From NCBI GenBank assembly GCA_964491665.1, contig CAZBII010000030.1:1-34371 (forward strand): a stretch of DNA of 34,371 nt, in the 5' to 3' direction. Positions 15,728 through 25,781 of the stretch are shown here, piece by piece. Under the pieces are notes generated by a model. That model saw nothing but the letters and a program-made list of their open reading frames with translations. It was not told where the DNA came from and searched no databases. Source of the stretch: Ch67 sp964491665. Lineage in GTDB: Bacteria; Pseudomonadota; Gammaproteobacteria; Pseudomonadales; Ketobacteraceae. How positions within the stretch are numbered: position 1 is the stretch's first letter; the number at the start of each line of letters is the position of its first letter. Both the position numbers and the translations under genes were made by a program.

Positions 15728-16759
15728 TCAGGAACGGGTCAGCTGCTCGCGGTATTCACCCGGCGTCTGCCCGGTCCAGCGTTTAAACGCGCGCTGAAAG
15801 GCACTGGGCTCGGAAAAACACAGGCGCTCGGAGATGCTGTCGATGGACAGGTCGCGGTTGAGCAGCAGGCGCCGCGCCACTTTCAGCTGCACCTGCCCCA
15901 GCAGTTCGGAAAACGAGGTGTCCTGCCCTTCCAGCTTGCGGCGGAACGTGCGCTCGTTCATGCCGAAATGCTCCGCCACCTGCACGATGCCCGGCTTGCC
16001 TTTCTGCAGGGCGTGGTGCAGAAAAAGCTCCACCTTGTCCGCCAGACTGACGCTGTCGTCCAGATGGGTCAGCTGACGCTCGGCTTCTTCCTTCAGCAGT
16101 TCATGCACGGCGGGATTGGCGGACGGCAATTCCTGCTGCAGCAACGCGGCAGGAAAAATCACGGCAGTGTGCTCGCAACGAAAATGCACCGGCCCCTGAA
16201 AGATGCGCTGGTATTCCGCCACATAATCCGGTTGCGCATGCTCGAAACGCACTTCATGCACGGGCAGCACATTGCCCAGCATCAGGCCGGCCAGCCGCGC
16301 CATCTGCACCAGACCGAATTCGGCGCGGATGCGGTTGCAGTCGGGAGTGGAGCGGGGAAACTGGTAGATGAACAGCGCCTGCTCGCCCTGGATATGCAGC
16401 GTCGACGGCGAGGAATCGCTGACCAGACTGTGAAAATGCATCCACTGCTGCACGGCGCTTCCCAGCGTGGGCGCACTCATCAACAGATGGCCGAGCAGTC
16501 CCAGCGTGCCCGGCGAGGCGTATTCCCCCATGTGCAATCCCAGCGCCGGATCGTCCAGCACGCGCATGGCGTGTTCCTGCACCTGGTCGTACACCGACAG
16601 GTCGATGCGCCGTGACAGATCGTGCAGAGGCGCATTTTCCAGCTGCACTTCCCGCAGGAAACGGTCGGCGTCGAGCCCCTGCCGCATGACGCAGCCGAGC
16701 ACGGTGCGAATCAGCGGCATGGAAATTTCGGGACGGGCTTTGGGAGACGATTCTGTCAT
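15728..16759 (-). CDS. AraC-family transcriptional regulator (OruR-like)
   Basis: DNA-binding regulator of 343 residues. The N-terminal ~200 residues match the arabinose-binding-like domain of the OruR/ArgR-type AraC proteins (the segment PGTLGLLGHLLMSAPTLGSA is typical). The C-terminal ~100 residues hold the two helix-turn-helix units: VAEHFGMNERTFRRKL and the family signature CFSEPSAFQRAFKRWTGQTPGEYR. It diverges from a short-chain dehydrogenase gene with 141 bases between the starts, so that gene is the obvious candidate target. In this family the inducer is often a small hydrophobic or amino-acid-derived compound, but nothing here identifies it. Confidence 0.93.
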   Translation of the reverse strand: MTESSPKARPEISMPLIRTVLGCVMRQGLDADRFLREVQLENAPLHDLSRRIDLSVYDQVQEHAMRVLDDPALGLHMGEYASPGTLGLLGHLLMSAPTLGSAVQQWMHFHSLVSDSSPSTLHIQGEQALFIYQFPRSTPDCNRIRAEFGLVQMARLAGLMLGNVLPVHEVRFEHAQPDYVAEYQRIFQGPVHFRCEHTAVIFPAALLQQELPSANPAVHELLKEEAERQLTHLDDSVSLADKVELFLHHALQKGKPGIVQVAEHFGMNERTFRRKLEGQDTSFSELLGQVQLKVARRLLLNRDLSIDSISERLCFSEPSAFQRAFKRWTGQTPGEYREQLTRS

Positions 16760-16900
16760 GCGTGTGTCGGCTGTCGGCGGTCCGGTTCTGGTCAGCGGTG
16801 TGCAATCCTGCAGGCAGGTCGCCCATCTTACCGCCCGATTGCTATTGCAACAAAAGCCATTAACATAGAAAGCTCATTTTTTCGCGACAGGACCGACGTG

Positions 16901-17695
16901 ATGGCTCTGACCACCGCCTTGATAACGGGTGCCTCCAGCGGCATCGGCTACGAAATCAGTAAAGTGCTGGCGGAGGAAGGCCACGATCTGGTGCTGGTAG
17001 CGCGCAGGGAAGAACGGCTGCAACAACTGGCCAATTATCTGCGCAAGGATTTCAAGGTGGACGTGACCGTATTGGCCGCCGACCTGTCCGACATCAGCGA
17101 GATCGACCGCATTTTCGATGTGCTCAAGGAGCGCAGCATTCCTGTCGACATTCTGGTAAACAACGCCGGCCTGGGCGCCTGGGGTCCGTTCACCGCCGAC
17201 GATCGCAACACCGAGGTGGACCAGATCCAGGTGAACGTGATCGCGACCACCTACATGACCAAAAAATTCGCCGTGGACATGGTGAAACGCGGGCTGGGCA
17301 AGATCCTGAACATCGCGTCGCTGTCCGGTTTCACCCCGTGGCCGTACATGGCGGTGTACGGTGCCACCAAGGCGTACATCATCGAGTTCAGCGAAGCACT
17401 GCGGGCGGAACTGAAAGGCACCGGCGTGAGCGTGACGGTGAGCTGTCCGGGTCCGACATCCTCCGAATTCCACCAGATTTCCGGTACCGATCATGTGGGG
17501 TTGCTGCGTTACATACCGGTCACCGGATCGGCGCAGGTGGCGCGGGCCTCGATCAGGGCCATGCATAAACGCAAGGGCGTGGTGGTGCACGGCGTACTGA
17601 ATAACGGGTATGCGTTGCTGGCGCGGATTCTGCCGCGCGGCTTTCTGCTGCGGGTGATGAAGATTGTGCTGAAGCCGCGCCGCAGCCTGTTCTGA
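16901..17695 (+). CDS. short-chain dehydrogenase/reductase
   Basis: Classical SDR oxidoreductase of 264 residues that uses NAD(P)H. Visible are TGASSGIG (nucleotide binding, near residue 10), LVNNAGLGAWG, the IASLSGF serine strand, and the catalytic YGATK Tyr-x3-Lys. R35 and R36 in ARREERL after strand 2 suggest NADP(H) preference. The C-terminus ends in a basic, membrane-attracted stretch (LARILPRGFLLRVMKIVLKPRR), seen in SDRs acting on lipids. The open frame extends upstream to 16622 through the divergent gene, but the ATG at 16901 has AGGA about 8 bases upstream and begins at the expected place. It is probably controlled by the divergent AraC-type regulator. Substrate unknown. Confidence 0.92.
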   Translation: MALTTALITGASSGIGYEISKVLAEEGHDLVLVARREERLQQLANYLRKDFKVDVTVLAADLSDISEIDRIFDVLKERSIPVDILVNNAGLGAWGPFTADDRNTEVDQIQVNVIATTYMTKKFAVDMVKRGLGKILNIASLSGFTPWPYMAVYGATKAYIIEFSEALRAELKGTGVSVTVSCPGPTSSEFHQISGTDHVGLLRYIPVTGSAQVARASIRAMHKRKGVVVHGVLNNGYALLARILPRGFLLRVMKIVLKPRRSLF

Positions 17696-17712
17696 AGCGC
17701 AGGCGGAATCGC

Positions 17713-18696
17713 TCAGTCGCGCAATTCCACCCGGTTACGGCCGTTGGCCTTGGCGCGATAGAGCGCCTTGTCGGCGGCCTCCACCATCTCCTCCAGCGCC
17801 TCACCATTACGCCAGGGCGCAACGCCAATCGAAATCGTGACCGGCGGCAATTCCTGCCCCTGCTCCGCCGACACCTGACACTGCTCGACGCCCTTGCGCA
17901 GACGTTCCGCCACCACCTGCGCTTCGCTGAGCGCCGTGTGCGGCAGCAGGATGATAAATTCCTCGCCGCCGTAACGCGCCACCATATCGCTGGGACGCAG
18001 ACGCTTGCGCATGGTCTGCGCCACCATCTGCAGCACCAGATCGCCGGACTTGTGGCCGAAGGTATCGTTGAAACGCTTGAAGTGATCCACGTCCAGCATC
18101 AGCACTGACAGCGGCTGCAGTTCGTTGAGGGCCTTGCCCTTGAAACGCACCATGATTTCTTCCAGCCAGCGCCGGTTGTTCAGGCCGGTGAGCGCGTCGC
18201 TGTTGGCGGCATGCTCGGTTTCGCGCTGGCGTGACTGGGTGTCGGTGACAATGGCATTGCCGGAGCGCAGCCGGTTGGCCAGCAGATGCAGCAGATTGCG
18301 CGCCACGCTGTGGGACGTGTCGATCAGCTGCCAGAGCACACTGCTCTCAATCACCAGCACTTCCACCCCCTGCCCTGCCTTCACATAAGCCGACGGGTTG
18401 CGGCCATCGAACACCGACATTTCACCCACACATTCACCCACCACCAGCGTCAGCAGCGGGGGATTGTCCAGGTTCTGCAGATGCACGGTGACTTCGCCCT
18501 TCAGCACCAGATACATGCAGTTGTTGCTGAATTCCGGCCGCAGCAACACTTCGCCCGGCTGCAGCGCCACCTTGCGGCAGGCGGCCAGCAGCGGACGGAT
18601 GCGGTCGAGCTGCACGTCGCGGAAAAGCTGTGTCTGTTGAAGTTCCCTGTCGGTTACCGGCATGCCTGCGTCGTGTCGCGGTAATGAGGAAGCCAT
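17713..18696 (-). CDS. diguanylate cyclase with cNMP-binding-like sensor domain
   Basis: Cytoplasmic 327-residue enzyme that makes cyclic di-GMP from two GTP. Residues about 20-140 form a cyclic-nucleotide-binding-like beta barrel. Residues about 165-325 form a GGDEF domain with DALTGLNNRRWL, metal-binding LMLDVDHFKRFND, the active signature GGEEF (243-247) and the product-inhibition I-site R234-x2-D237 at the standard distance of five residues. Catalysis and feedback control look intact. In the sensor the phosphate-binding cassette reads VGEMSVFDGRNPSAYV: where CRP-type sites have Arg before Ser-Ala, there is Pro. Canonical cAMP or cGMP binding is therefore doubtful, and another ligand or a protein contact may be sensed. 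It converges with the short-chain dehydrogenase gene, 17 bases apart. Confidence 0.94.
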   Translation of the reverse strand: MASSLPRHDAGMPVTDRELQQTQLFRDVQLDRIRPLLAACRKVALQPGEVLLRPEFSNNCMYLVLKGEVTVHLQNLDNPPLLTLVVGECVGEMSVFDGRNPSAYVKAGQGVEVLVIESSVLWQLIDTSHSVARNLLHLLANRLRSGNAIVTDTQSRQRETEHAANSDALTGLNNRRWLEEIMVRFKGKALNELQPLSVLMLDVDHFKRFNDTFGHKSGDLVLQMVAQTMRKRLRPSDMVARYGGEEFIILLPHTALSEAQVVAERLRKGVEQCQVSAEQGQELPPVTISIGVAPWRNGEALEEMVEAADKALYRAKANGRNRVELRD

Positions 18697-18845
18697 GGTG
18701 CCTGCTACTGAAGATGAATGCTGATACTAATAAAACTATCTGGCGCCCGGCCAAACGCAACTTTTCTGGCGCGATTTGTTGCGTTTTATGTCAGCGTGGG
18801 CAGCGGTTTTGTTAACCACGTCATGCTTTGCACTGACAATTCCTG

Positions 18846-20330
<1,485 letters not shown>

Positions 20331-20539
20331 ATCGGTGCATTACTCTTTGCAGCGGGAATCACCATGAAGCCTAACAACAGATTGAAAATCCGGCAAACCG
20401 CGGGGCTCCAGAGCAGTGCTCACATAACCAGAGCGTATAAAAAGCCGGATTTATATGGATGCCGCCCGACTCTGCTACAGTGTAGGCAGTGACCAGAGCA
20501 AGACCTGTCCCCAACAGAAGCAGTTGAGAGAACCGTCCC

Positions 20540-21256
20540 GTGTCCACCGATTATCCCGCCCCGCCCTCCACCATCGAGCCCGCCGCCACCCTGATCCTGC
20601 TGCAGGATTCCCCCGCAGGACCGCAAGTGCTGATGCAGCAGCGCAGCCCCAACGCCCACTTTGTTGGCGGCGCCTGGGTATTTCCCGGCGGCAAGCTGGA
20701 CCCGCTCGATAACGCACCGGAATGGCTGGACTACTGCGACATCAGCGCCGACCGCGCCAACCGAATGCTGGGGACCGATGATGGCGCGCTGGCCTACTGG
20801 ATCGCAGCGCTGCGCGAATCGGTGGAAGAAGCCGGCCTGCTGCTGGCCCGGCGCGGCGGCGAACCGGTCCCGGTGGAACTGGCGGCGGAAGCCCAGCATT
20901 TCCTCCATCACACCCGGCATGGTTTCCTCGACTTCTGCCGTGAACAGGAACTGACGCTGGACACCGCCGCCCTGCGCTACCTGAGCCGCTGGCTGACCCC
21001 GCCCGGCCTGCCCAAACGCTACGACACCCGCTTCTTTATGACCGCCACGCCCGCCGGCCAGCATCCCCTGCAGGACGATCACGAAGCCATCAATACCTGC
21101 TGGATCACGCCGGAGCAGGCCCTCGCCAACTTCCAGCGACAGGACTGGGTGCTGGTGCTGCCCACCATCGTCACCCTGCGCCAGCTGTGCGGCTACGATT
21201 CCACCGCCACCCTGCTGAACCAGCTGGGCAACCACATCGACGCCAAATCGGGGTAA
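20540..21256 (+). CDS. NUDIX hydrolase, NUDT19-like with inserted Nudix loop
   Basis: Predicted pyrophosphohydrolase of 238 residues. The Nudix motif is split: FPGGKLD at 48-54, then about 28 extra residues, then LRESVEEAGLLL (91-102) with the metal-binding Glu residues. This interrupted Nudix box is typical of the NUDT7/NUDT19 group, whose animal members cut CoA and acyl-CoA, so a CoA-diphosphatase-like role is possible but unproven. The start is GTG at 20540 with GAGAG upstream. It is followed after 33 bases by the metallo-hydrolase gene and then the dehydrogenase gene, forming a probable three-gene operon. The animal relative of the next protein, LACTB2, is an RNase, so the operon offers no single obvious pathway. 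Confidence 0.88.
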   Translation: MSTDYPAPPSTIEPAATLILLQDSPAGPQVLMQQRSPNAHFVGGAWVFPGGKLDPLDNAPEWLDYCDISADRANRMLGTDDGALAYWIAALRESVEEAGLLLARRGGEPVPVELAAEAQHFLHHTRHGFLDFCREQELTLDTAALRYLSRWLTPPGLPKRYDTRFFMTATPAGQHPLQDDHEAINTCWITPEQALANFQRQDWVLVLPTIVTLRQLCGYDSTATLLNQLGNHIDAKSG

Positions 21257-21289
21257 AATTCCGCCACCCCGCCTTTCGAGAGCCATCGC

Positions 21290-22132
21290 ATGTCCAGTTT
21301 CACCCCCGGCGAAGTCATTGTGCTGAGCCAGCGCGTGCGCCGCATCACCGCGCCCAACGCCGGCATGATGACCGGCCCCGGCACCAACACCTATCTGGTT
21401 GGCAACCGCGAACTGGCGGTGATCGACCCCGGCCCGGCCGACTCCGTGCACATCGACGCCATCGTCCGCGCCGCCGACGCCATGCGCGCCCCCATCCGCT
21501 GGATACTCTGCACCCACACCCACATGGACCACTCCCCCGGCGCCAACCTGCTGCGGGACCTGACCGGCGCCAGCGTCATCGGCCAGATCGCCCGTCACGC
21601 CAACGGCCAGGACCGCCATTTCAGCCCTGACCAGCACTGGCAGCACGACGACTTTCTGCAGACCGACGAATTCACCCTGCGCGCCGTCCACACGCCCGGC
21701 CACGCCTCCAACCACCTGTGTTTCTATCTGGACGAGGAAGAACTGCTGTTCACCGGCGACCACATCATGGAAGGTTCAACCGTGGTGATCATGCCCCCGG
21801 ACGGCGACATGCTGGCCTACATCAACGCCCTGCACGACCTGAAAAAACTGCAGCTGCGGCATCTGGCGCCGGCTCACGGCCATCTGGTGAACCAGCCGCT
21901 GCAACTGATCGAGGGCCTGATCCAGCACCGCCTCATGCGCGAGAACAAGGCCCTCGACAAGATGCGCCAGCTCGGCCCCTGCACCCTCGACACCCTGACC
22001 CCGTCCGTGTACGACGAAGTGCCCTCCTTCCTGCATGGTCTGGCCCGCATGTCGCTGCTGGCCCACCTGCTGAAGCTGGAGCAGGAACAGCGGATCAGCC
22101 AGCAGGACGGCATCTGGCGCATCTGCGACTAA
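21290..22132 (+). CDS. metallo-beta-lactamase-fold hydrolase (LACTB2-like)
   Basis: Zinc hydrolase of 280 residues. The metal motif H76-x-H78-x-D80-H81 is in THTHMDHSPG. Further ligands follow in HTPGHASNHLC, the bridging Asp in FTGDHIMEGST, and the late His in LAPAHGHLV. The C-terminal ~65 residues (LIQHRLMRENKALDKM... to the end) form the small helical, winged-helix-like domain typical of LACTB2-type proteins. Human LACTB2 is an endoribonuclease, while bacterial relatives are mostly uncharacterised hydrolases. There is no signal peptide, so the protein is cytoplasmic. GAGAG lies 9 bases before the ATG. It is the middle gene of the probable operon. Confidence 0.88.
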   Translation: MSSFTPGEVIVLSQRVRRITAPNAGMMTGPGTNTYLVGNRELAVIDPGPADSVHIDAIVRAADAMRAPIRWILCTHTHMDHSPGANLLRDLTGASVIGQIARHANGQDRHFSPDQHWQHDDFLQTDEFTLRAVHTPGHASNHLCFYLDEEELLFTGDHIMEGSTVVIMPPDGDMLAYINALHDLKKLQLRHLAPAHGHLVNQPLQLIEGLIQHRLMRENKALDKMRQLGPCTLDTLTPSVYDEVPSFLHGLARMSLLAHLLKLEQEQRISQQDGIWRICD

Positions 22133-22141
22133 ACTTTGATC

Positions 22142-23104
22142 ATGCGCACGATCATTCTGGATGCCGCCAGCCTCGGCAACGACATCACCCTGGCCCCCCT
22201 GCAGACCGCCGCCGGGACCTTCATCCGCCACGACTATTCCGACCCGGACCAGGTGCTTGCCCGCCTGCAGACCGCCGACATCGCCATCGTCAACAAGACG
22301 GTGCTGGACGCCGCGATTCTGGCGCAGTGCCCCAATCTGAAAATGATCGCGGTCACTGCCACCGGCACCAACAACATCGACCTGAAAGCCGCCCAGGCCC
22401 GCCGCATCCGGGTCTGCAACGTGGTGCGCTATGGCCGGGCGTCGCTGGTGCAGCACACTTTCATGCTGATGCTGGCACTGGCCGGCAACCTGCCCGCCTA
22501 CCAGCGCGACATAAAAGCCGGCCGCTGGAACGCCGCCGCCAATTTCTGCCTGATGGACCACCGCATTCTGGAACTGGAAGGGAAAACCCTGGGCATCGTC
22601 GGCTACGGCGATCTGGGACAGGGCGTGGCGCAACTGGCGCGGGCGATGGGCATGCATGTGCTGGTGTCGCGCCGGCCGGACCAGGACGCCACCACCACCG
22701 ACGGCACACCGCGCCTGCCGCTGCATGAACTGCTGCCGCAGGTGGACGTGCTCAGCCTGCACTGCCTGCTCACCGATTCCACCCGCAACCTAATCGGCGC
22801 GCGGGAACTGGATCTGCTGCAACCGGGCGCCTTCCTCATCAACACGGCGCGCGGCGGACTGGTGGACGAAGCTGCTCTGGCCGCCGCACTCAAGAACGGC
22901 AAACTGGGCGGCGCGGCCACCGACGTGCTGTCGCAGGAACCGCCGGTGAATGGCAACGTGCTGCTGGATCTGGACCTGCCCAACCTGATCATCACCCCCC
23001 ACTGCGCCTGGGCCAGCCGCGAAGCCCGCCAGCGCCTGATCAACCTCACCGCCGACAACATCCGCAATTTCATCGACGGCACGCTGAAACGCTACGTGGT
23101 GTGA
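22142..23104 (+). CDS. D-2-hydroxyacid dehydrogenase (glycerate dehydrogenase-like)
   Basis: NAD(P)-dependent reductase of 320 residues that interconverts 2-oxoacids and D-2-hydroxyacids. Signatures are IVGYGDLGQGVAQLA (Rossmann GxGxxG), the segment TARGGLVDEAAL with its substrate-binding Arg, Glu in DVLSQEPP, and the catalytic His in TPHCAWASREAR. The sequence VTATGTNNIDLKAA fits the glycerate dehydrogenase/hydroxypyruvate reductase branch. The acceptor cannot be fixed from sequence. A TTG frame start at 22136 is set aside for the ATG at 22142, nine bases after the stop of the metallo-hydrolase gene, indicating translational coupling. Confidence 0.92.
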   Translation: MRTIILDAASLGNDITLAPLQTAAGTFIRHDYSDPDQVLARLQTADIAIVNKTVLDAAILAQCPNLKMIAVTATGTNNIDLKAAQARRIRVCNVVRYGRASLVQHTFMLMLALAGNLPAYQRDIKAGRWNAAANFCLMDHRILELEGKTLGIVGYGDLGQGVAQLARAMGMHVLVSRRPDQDATTTDGTPRLPLHELLPQVDVLSLHCLLTDSTRNLIGARELDLLQPGAFLINTARGGLVDEAALAAALKNGKLGGAATDVLSQEPPVNGNVLLDLDLPNLIITPHCAWASREARQRLINLTADNIRNFIDGTLKRYVV

Positions 23105-23157
23105 ACGGCTTTCGTTAGCCGTTATGGGTGCGTTAATCCTCCCATTTCAATGGGAGG
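23104..23157. terminator. two inverted repeats between convergent genes
   Basis: AACGGCT (23104-23110) pairs with AGCCGTT (23117-23123), overlapping the dehydrogenase stop. CCTCCCAT (23138-23145) pairs with ATGGGAGG (23150-23157) around a 4-base loop, just past the HxlR gene end. Neither has a clear T-run, so termination in either direction is plausible by position but not proven. Confidence 0.45.
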
Positions 23158-23164
23158 TTCAGCA

Positions 23165-23608
23165 TTAATCGTCAAGGGGCTCCGCCATGACGATAGGGCG
23201 CGTGCCGATTTTTGCCCCCGTCATTTCATCCACCGCAATCGCTTTTATTTCCGTTCCCGTTTCGGCATCCAGAAAACGCGTCAACTTCCCTTCGCCACGG
23301 TACTTCCGTCCCCACGCACCAATAATGAAGAGCACGGGCAATAAATCCCGACCAGCCTCCGTCAGCACATATTCCTCACGCGGAGGGCGTTCCGAATAGA
23401 GCTGTTTTTCCAGCAAGCCCTCCTCCGTCAGAATTGCCAGACGTTTGGTCAGAATGGTGGGTGCGATGCCAAGACTTTTCCGGAACTGATCAAAACGGGT
23501 GAGGCCCGCATGGGCGTCCCGCAGGATCAGCAGGCTCCACGCGTCACCCAGGAAGGGCATGCAGCGCGCGATCGGACAGGTTTCATTACTGCTGTCTTTG
23601 GCGTTCAT
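23165..23608 (-). CDS. HxlR/DUF24 family redox-type transcriptional regulator
   Basis: Winged-helix regulator of 147 residues. The family pattern is clear: CPIARCMPFLGDAWSLLILRD at the N-terminus, FRKSLGIAPTILTKRLAILTEEGLLEK as recognition helix and wing, and YVLTEAGRDLLPVL. C11, directly before Pro-Ile, is at the position of the reactive cysteine in QorR, YodB and HypR, which sense quinones, aldehydes or hypochlorite. A second cysteine, C16, is close by. It diverges from a short-chain dehydrogenase and a quinone-oxidoreductase-like gene, echoing the QorR-qor pairing in Corynebacterium. GGGAG lies just before the ATG. Two palindromes in the intergenic region are the likely operators, and self-repression is probable. 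Confidence 0.92.
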   Translation of the reverse strand: MNAKDSSNETCPIARCMPFLGDAWSLLILRDAHAGLTRFDQFRKSLGIAPTILTKRLAILTEEGLLEKQLYSERPPREEYVLTEAGRDLLPVLFIIGAWGRKYRGEGKLTRFLDAETGTEIKAIAVDEMTGAKIGTRPIVMAEPLDD

Positions 23609-23693
23609 ATTACTCCCACACCAATTCGTGTTTTGTCAGAAACAAATCTATTTCAACCACTTAAGCCTTCCCACACCCAGGCAGCAACAATTA

Positions 23694-23710
23694 ACTATCA
23701 TTTTGATAGT
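23694..23710. promoter_or_regulatory. HxlR operator candidate 1
   Basis: ACTATC-ATTTT-GATAGT is a palindrome with 6-base arms and a 5-base centre, about 85 bases upstream of the HxlR start. It shares arms and spacing with the second site 45 bases away (centre to centre), which argues against chance. On the minus strand a TTGTCA hexamer abuts it, so it may lie within the regulator's own promoter. Confidence 0.65.
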
Positions 23711-23736
23711 GACAAAGGTCCGGCCCGGCGGTAATA

Positions 23737-23757
23737 TTACTATCGTTTTGATAGTAA
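23737..23757. promoter_or_regulatory. HxlR operator candidate 2
   Basis: TTACTATC-GTTTT-GATAGTAA is a palindrome with perfect 8-base arms, the better of the two matching sites and the closer one to the short-chain dehydrogenase gene. DUF24 regulators bind such palindromes as dimers. The start of the dehydrogenase lies about 115 bases downstream. Confidence 0.7.
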
Positions 23758-23872
23758 CACTTGAGTGCAGGGCAATCCACCTCGACTGGAAAACACCGCA
23801 ATTGGAACGTAGCACCGCAAACAAGTGCACCGGCTGAAATGTGATTTGGATAAAGCAGGAATGAGGGTAGCT

Positions 23873-24694
23873 ATGAAAATGCAAGGCAAAAGCAAAGTGG
23901 CGCTTGTGACCGGCGCCTCGTCAGGCATCGGTGAAGCAACGGCGGTTAAGCTGGCGCAGGCTGGCTACAAGGTCTACGGCACCAGCAGACGAGGAGCCCA
24001 GGCTGGGACGCGTTCATTCGAGATGCTGGCACTGGATGTCACCCAGGATGCGTCTGTCGAAGCTGCGGTCAACACGCTGATGGCAAAGGAAGGGCGCATC
24101 GACCTGCTCGTCAACAACGCGGGCTTTGGCGTTGCTCCTGCCGGCGCGGAAGAAAGCTCCATCGAGCAGGCCCGCGCGATCTTCGATACCAATTTCTTCG
24201 GAATCATCCGGATGACCCGCGCGGTTGTGCCCCACATGCGCCAGCGGAAAAGTGGGCGCATTATCAACATCGGCTCCGTGCTGGGCTTTCTGCCGATGCC
24301 CTATGGCGCTCTGTATGCCGCAACCAAACACGCGCTTGAAGGGTACTCGGAATCGCTGGACCATGAGTTGCGGACAATGGGTATTCGCGTTTCGGTGATC
24401 GAGCCTGCCTATACCAACACATCGTTCGACGCCAACCTGCTGGAAGCCGACGCCAAGCTCGACGTATATCAGGATATTCGTGCTGCCCTGAACAAGCGGG
24501 TAAAAGAGGTGATGGCAACCGCGGATGGGCCGGAGATTGTGGCGGATGCGGTACTGAAAGCGGCCCGTGCGGCTCGCCCGAAACATCGCTACACGCCCGC
24601 CGGGCTCGCGACTCACCTGAAAAGACTCCGCCGGTTTGCCCCCGCGAGTTTACTGGACGTTGGAATCCGAAAGGATCTGCGCCTGGATACGTGA
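23873..24694 (+). CDS. short-chain dehydrogenase under HxlR control
   Basis: Classical SDR of 273 residues. The motifs are VTGASSGIGEAT near the N-terminus, GTSRR after strand 2 (Arg pair favouring NADP), LLVNNAGFGVAPAG, INIGSVLGF, and the catalytic YAATK (Tyr-x3-Lys). Relatives with this GSVLGFLPMPYGALYAATK pattern are common beside redox regulators. The open frame begins at a GTG at 23825, but the ATG at 23873 has GAGGG about 6 bases upstream and is preferred. The next gene starts 85 bases on and is probably co-transcribed. Likely a carbonyl or aldehyde reductase in stress defence, inferred from context only. Confidence 0.92.
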   Translation: MKMQGKSKVALVTGASSGIGEATAVKLAQAGYKVYGTSRRGAQAGTRSFEMLALDVTQDASVEAAVNTLMAKEGRIDLLVNNAGFGVAPAGAEESSIEQARAIFDTNFFGIIRMTRAVVPHMRQRKSGRIINIGSVLGFLPMPYGALYAATKHALEGYSESLDHELRTMGIRVSVIEPAYTNTSFDANLLEADAKLDVYQDIRAALNKRVKEVMATADGPEIVADAVLKAARAARPKHRYTPAGLATHLKRLRRFAPASLLDVGIRKDLRLDT

Positions 24695-24779
24695 CAACAG
24701 CAAATGTCTTCTCACCGGATTGCGGACAACCATGTGCAACATCCGGACACGCAATGTGGCACTTCAGGAAGCGAAGAAC

Positions 24780-25781
24780 ATGAAAGCCTACGCTATTCGT
24801 CGTTACGGAAAAAAAAGCGCTTTGGAACCGATGGAACTGCCAGAGCCGGAACTGCGGGAAAACGATGTGCTGATTCAGGTGCATGCCGCAGGCATCAACC
24901 TGCTGGACTCAAAAATCAGAAGTGGAGAGTTCAAACTGATTCTGCCCTATAAATTACCGCTTGTTCTGGGTCATGACCTGGCCGGAACGGTGGTCCGGGT
25001 TGGCGCACGGGTACAACATTTCAAAGTGGGCGATGAAGTTTATGCGCGACCAGCCGATCATCGCATCGGGACATTTGCGGAGTTCATTTCCGTTGATCAG
25101 CGTGATGTCGCGATAAAGCCAAAGAATATCACCATGGAAGAGGCAGCTTCCCTTCCTCTGGTCGGTTTGACTGCCTGGCAAGCGTTAGTTGAAAAAGCCA
25201 AGCTGAAAAAAGGGCAGAAAATCTTTATCCAGGCTGGCTCAGGTGGCGTGGGCACATTCGCCATTCAGTTGGCCAAACATCTTGGCGCAACCGTGGCCAC
25301 CACTACCAGTACGGCCAACGTGGAATGGGTTAGAAATCTGGGTGCCGATGTTGTAATCGACTACAGGACAGATGACTTCGAAACCCAGCTGCAGGATTAC
25401 GATGTGGTTTTACATAGCCAGGATACCAGGACGCTCGAAAAGTCTTTGCGCGTGCTAAAGCCGGGTGGACAGCTCATCTCCCTATCCGGGCCTCCCGACC
25501 CTGATTTTGCCAATGAGATCGGCGCGCCCGGGTTCGTAAAACTGGTCATTCGATTGCTGAGTTCTGGCGTGAGGAAGCAAGCCAGAAGGCGCAAGGTGAA
25601 CTTTTCGTTTCTGTTTATGAGAGCCAATGGACGTCAATTGGGCCTGATCACCGATCTGATTGATACCGGCGCTATACGCCCGGTGGTGGATCGCGTTTTT
25701 CCATTTGCCGAAATTAACGAGGCCTTGGCCTATGTTGAAAAGGGACGGGCCAAAGGCAAGGTTGTCGTGAAAATGCGCTAG
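24780..25781 (+). CDS. zinc-independent quinone oxidoreductase-like MDR protein
   Basis: Medium-chain reductase of 333 residues, NADPH-dependent. It opens MKAYAIRRYGKK and carries DVLIQVHAAGINLLDSKIRSG, LPLVLGHDLAGTVV, VGDEVYARP and the nucleotide site FIQAGSGGVGTFAIQLAKHLGA, shown here in pieces; the core is AGSGGVGTFAIQ. Zinc-binding residues of alcohol dehydrogenases are absent, placing it with quinone oxidoreductases and enone reductases. The ATG at 24780 has AGGAAG 9 bases upstream; the longer open frame from 24636 overlaps the previous gene and is rejected. Its DNA is visibly less GC-rich than the neighbouring genes. Together with the HxlR regulator and the SDR it forms a plausible electrophile-detoxification unit. 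Confidence 0.92.
   Translation: MKAYAIRRYGKKSALEPMELPEPELRENDVLIQVHAAGINLLDSKIRSGEFKLILPYKLPLVLGHDLAGTVVRVGARVQHFKVGDEVYARPADHRIGTFAEFISVDQRDVAIKPKNITMEEAASLPLVGLTAWQALVEKAKLKKGQKIFIQAGSGGVGTFAIQLAKHLGATVATTTSTANVEWVRNLGADVVIDYRTDDFETQLQDYDVVLHSQDTRTLEKSLRVLKPGGQLISLSGPPDPDFANEIGAPGFVKLVIRLLSSGVRKQARRRKVNFSFLFMRANGRQLGLITDLIDTGAIRPVVDRVFPFAEINEALAYVEKGRAKGKVVVKMR

Noticed and set aside
16622..16900. N-terminal extension of the short-chain dehydrogenase
   Set aside because: The open frame overlaps the divergent AraC-type gene, and the Rossmann motif begins immediately after the ATG at 16901.
20420..21763. 447-codon minus-strand open frame across the NUDIX and metallo-hydrolase genes
   Set aside because: Gly/Val/Ala-rich translation without domains, opposite two genes with clear active-site motifs.
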